From: DATKCJ01 sp035513275
GTDB lineage: Bacteria > Verrucomicrobiota > Verrucomicrobiia > Opitutales > Opitutaceae
Direction of reading: 5' to 3'
DNA length: 9,132 nucleotides
Assembly (NCBI GenBank): GCA_035513275.1
Contig: DATKCJ010000466.1
Coordinates: forward strand, 1 to 9,132
In this document: piece by piece, positions 6,963-9,132 of the stretch
Numbering within the stretch: position 1 is the stretch's first letter
Layout of the letters: every line of letters starts with the position of its first letter
Notes under the pieces: model-generated
The model's input: only the letters and a program-made list of their open reading frames with translations
Told to the model about the DNA's origin: nothing
Databases searched by the model: none
Translations under genes and position numbers: made by a program

Positions 6963-7967
6963 CTAGGTGCTTGTGTCGTATACTTTTGGCGTCACCACAG
7001 CGCGCATCGGCTGCCGGGTGGCATAGGCGCCAATGTTCTCGACGGCGAACGCGCCTGCATCGCGGCGGCGATCGGTGGTCGGCCCGGCGATGTGCGGCGT
7101 AAGCGAGACATTGCGCATGCCGCGGAGCGGCGAATCAACCGGGAGAGGCTCAACTGTGTAGACGTCGAGGCCGACCATGATCTTTCCCTCGCTGGCGACG
7201 CGAAGCAGTGCGGCCTCGTCGACGACGGCGCCGCGGCCGACGTTTACGAACACGCCCCCGGGGCGGATCAGGCGAAGGTGTTTCTCCCGCACGATTCCGA
7301 CGGTCTCCGGGTTGAGCGGTGCGAGTTCGACGATGATGTCGTTGTCGGCGAAGAGCGATTCCAGCGATGGCGCGCGCGTGATGTCGTGCGCTGCCTCGAC
7401 CTCGGGAATCACGTCGGGAGCGAAGCTGGAGATCGTGACGCCAAACGGCCGGAGCAACTGCACCAGCTCACGAGCGATCTGCCCGAAGCCGTGCAATCCG
7501 ATGCGCCGGCCGAACAGCGATGCGGTCTCGGTGCCGCTGCTTTTCCATGCGCCCTCGTAATGCATGGCGAGCGTCCAGTGCGTCGCGCGCCGCAGGCACG
7601 AAAGAATGTGAAACAGCGCCCACTCCGCGACGATGCGGCTGATCGAGCCGCCCCAGTTGGTGACGATCAAACCGCGCTCGATCTGCTCGCGGCTCACGAT
7701 CCGGCGGATGGAACCGCAAAGATAGCACACGTAGCGGAGTCGCGGTGGAAGCGCGTCGGGCAGACGTGGAGTCTTCCAGCATGCGATGAGGATTTCGGGA
7801 TTCGCGGTCGCGAGTGCGGCTGCGAAATCCGCTGCGGTCCGATTGTCAGTGTCGAAGTGCGCGAAATCGGAGGTGAGTGATTGCACGTTTCCGAGCAAAG
7901 GCTCGGGCAGGAAGTCGCGAAGTTCCTCGGCGGTGACGGCGGCAAGGATGGATTCAATTGGAGGCAT
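6963..7967 (-). CDS. D-isomer specific 2-hydroxyacid dehydrogenase (NAD-dependent)
   Basis: From the ATG at 7967 the product has 334 residues, normal for the family. The nucleotide-binding loop is GLHGFGQIA at about 157-165, a GxxGxGxx(A) variant in which Ala replaces the last Gly. The catalytic triad of the family is complete: Arg245 in NVGRGAVVDE, Glu273 in DVYTVEPLP and His292 in LTPHIAGPT. Members reduce 2-keto acids to D-2-hydroxyacids with NAD(P)H, or the reverse, in the cytoplasm. In this cluster a sugar-derived keto acid is plausible but unproven. The frame is also open to an ATG at 8018, 6 bases after the upstream stop. That start would add an Arg/Ser/Ala-rich 17-residue tail unlike the family, so MPPIESILAAVTAEELRDFL is preferred. 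Neither start has a clear Shine-Dalgarno. Confidence 0.91.
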   Translation of the reverse strand: MPPIESILAAVTAEELRDFLPEPLLGNVQSLTSDFAHFDTDNRTAADFAAALATANPEILIACWKTPRLPDALPPRLRYVCYLCGSIRRIVSREQIERGLIVTNWGGSISRIVAEWALFHILSCLRRATHWTLAMHYEGAWKSSGTETASLFGRRIGLHGFGQIARELVQLLRPFGVTISSFAPDVIPEVEAAHDITRAPSLESLFADNDIIVELAPLNPETVGIVREKHLRLIRPGGVFVNVGRGAVVDEAALLRVASEGKIMVGLDVYTVEPLPVDSPLRGMRNVSLTPHIAGPTTDRRRDAGAFAVENIGAYATRQPMRAVVTPKVYDTST

Positions 7968-8024
7968 GGCGGAAGTGACTGGCGCGCGGCGCGGGGAAGT
8001 TGATGAGGCGGCTCGCATTGTGTT

Positions 8025-9119
8025 TCAGACGGGAGGAAGGCACTCGAGGATCTCGCAGGCAGGCGAGGGCGCGTAGTTGAGCGCCAGACCCGCGGGGCAG
8101 AAGAACTTGTCGTAGCGCCGGAGTTGGTGCGTCTCGCCGCCGACTGAAACGGTGCATGCGCCGGCGGTGACGATGCCGATGTGAAAACTCGCTTCGCTCT
8201 TGGTCGCCGGCCCGGCCAGCAGGGTCTTCAGCACGCGGAAGCATTGCGTCTGTGCAGCGCCGATGAGTTCGTTCTGCAACGAGCCTGTACCGAGATCGCG
8301 AAGCAAGCGAGGGCGGCAGCGATAGTCGCGCTCGATGGTTTCGCGAGGGATGCGGTCGAAGTTGATCAGCGAGAGTCCGAAATCCAGTCCGCGGCCCATG
8401 AAGCGCGCCGCCTCGGGCAGCACGTAGCCGCCGCGTTCGAACTCGTAGCGCACGGCAAAATCGGTCGGCTCCTGGATCTCGATCATGAACACGCCTTCGC
8501 CGAGCGCGTGCGGAAATCCGCCCGGAATCAGGAACGTATCGCCAATCGAGACCGGGATCTTCTCAAAGCATTGCTCCATCGCGGCTGTGTCCTGCGTCTC
8601 GATCCATCCACGGAGCTCCGGCGGCGCAGGCGGATTCTGGAAGCCCATGTAGAAATACGGCTCGGTCACACCGTCGCGCACGCCGAGGATGTGGTAGGCC
8701 TCGGTCTTGCCGCTGGGCGAATTCAGATACTTCTGCGCGAACTCGCGCGAAGGGTGGCACTGGAAGTGAAGGCGGATCGCGGAGTCGAGAAACTTGACGA
8801 GCAACATCGGCTCCGCGCCGTGGCGCGCGACGTGCGCTTCGCCGAGGAAATATGCGGCGTCCGAGTCGATGAGCTTGCGGAAGTCGTGCGACTCGCCGCC
8901 GACGATCACTTGGGAAACACCCTCGTAGAGTTCCTCGCGCCCGGGGATTCGCGAGCGCGTGACCGAGCCAATCCAATCCTCGGCAAGGTGAGAGTCCTTC
9001 GGCGCGGCCGAGCCGGAGTGCCGGTCGAGCGTGGCGCCGCCAGGATAGGTGCGCCAGACCCTGTTGGGCGGCAGGAGGACGAGTTTTTCGCGATGAGCCA
9101 TGAGTTCAGATGACCGCAC
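8025..9119 (-). CDS. Class I mannose-6-phosphate isomerase-like protein (ManA family)
   Basis: The product has 364 residues with the zinc-cupin layout of type I phosphomannose isomerases. The metal ligands are visible: Gln120 and His122 in HFQCHPSREFA, Glu140 in SGKTEAYHIL, and His204 in IPGGFPHALGEG. Arg224 (FAVRYEFERGG) is a candidate for the active-site Arg. The family interconverts mannose 6-phosphate and fructose 6-phosphate in the cytoplasm; divergent members in sugar-degradation clusters may use other sugars, so no gene symbol is given. Two starts are possible. The GTG at 9119 has GGAGG five bases upstream (9125-9129), which favours it. The ATG at 9101 would give 358 residues and has no such site. 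This is the most upstream cluster gene in view, and the transcript probably begins beyond the window. Confidence 0.87.
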   Translation of the reverse strand: MRSSELMAHREKLVLLPPNRVWRTYPGGATLDRHSGSAAPKDSHLAEDWIGSVTRSRIPGREELYEGVSQVIVGGESHDFRKLIDSDAAYFLGEAHVARHGAEPMLLVKFLDSAIRLHFQCHPSREFAQKYLNSPSGKTEAYHILGVRDGVTEPYFYMGFQNPPAPPELRGWIETQDTAAMEQCFEKIPVSIGDTFLIPGGFPHALGEGVFMIEIQEPTDFAVRYEFERGGYVLPEAARFMGRGLDFGLSLINFDRIPRETIERDYRCRPRLLRDLGTGSLQNELIGAAQTQCFRVLKTLLAGPATKSEASFHIGIVTAGACTVSVGGETHQLRRYDKFFCPAGLALNYAPSPACEILECLPPV

Positions 9120-9124
9120 TGATG

Positions 9125-9129
9125 CCTCC
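9125..9129 (-). promoter_or_regulatory. Shine-Dalgarno GGAGG for the GTG start of the ManA-like gene
   Basis: On the minus strand GGAGG is followed by CATCA and then GTG at 9119. The five-base spacing is suitable. It is the only clear ribosome binding site found in front of a gene start in this window, and it decides the choice of GTG over the downstream ATG at 9101. Confidence 0.55.
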
Positions 9130-9132
9130 GTC

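Noticed and set aside
5387..7102. Long + strand open frame (571 codons) opposite the DUF2264 gene
   Set aside because: It lies antisense to a gene with clear family motifs. The translation is Arg/Ala/Val-rich with no recognisable domain, as expected for a shadow frame in GC-rich DNA.
8181..9113. 310-codon + strand open frame opposite the ManA-like gene
   Set aside because: Antisense to a gene with visible zinc ligands. Composition is Arg/Ala/Glu-rich, with no domain or ribosome binding site.

Overview
This is a GC-rich, gene-dense bacterial window with one TonB-dependent outer-membrane receptor and a set of carbohydrate-active genes. The mix of receptor, sugar phosphate isomerase/epimerase, DUF2264 protein, secreted heparinase II/III-type lyase, D-2-hydroxyacid dehydrogenase and ManA-like isomerase, together with the GC-rich codon use and short palindromic repeats, resembles polysaccharide-degradation loci of Verrucomicrobiota (Opitutaceae-like). 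That placement is inferred from gene style, not from a marker gene.

Layout. The left part is read on the + strand. It holds the C-terminal 537 residues of a TonB-dependent receptor (1-1616, cut by the window edge), a 254-base spacer with hairpins and a degenerate palindrome, then a TIM-barrel sugar phosphate isomerase/epimerase (1871-2665). A 151-base spacer with a well-formed palindromic repeat separates it from a convergent minus-strand cluster. Read 5' to 3' on the minus strand, that cluster is: ManA-like phosphomannose isomerase (9119-8025), D-2-hydroxyacid dehydrogenase (about 7967-6963), DUF2264 protein (6865-4946), and a signal-peptide-bearing heparinase II/III family lyase (4949-2817). 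The last two overlap by an ATGA and are probably translationally coupled. The spacing suggests one operon, with a 97-base AT-rich inverted repeat between the dehydrogenase and the DUF2264 gene.

How the genes may work together (inference). The receptor would import oligosaccharides across the outer membrane. The exported lyase would cleave a uronic-acid-containing polysaccharide by beta-elimination. The DUF2264 protein, with no visible signal peptide, may act on the products inside the cell. The isomerases and the dehydrogenase would feed released sugars into central metabolism. The substrate cannot be read from the sequence.

The most unusual signals are not genes. (1) A family of about 27-30 base REP-like units occurs as inverted pairs at three loci. 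One pair lies in frame inside the DUF2264 coding sequence and adds about 25 codons. (2) A four-copy 9-base tandem repeat encodes most of the hydrophobic core of the lyase signal peptide, so copy-number change would alter the export signal without shifting the frame. No RNA genes, CRISPR arrays, insertion sequences or phage genes were seen.
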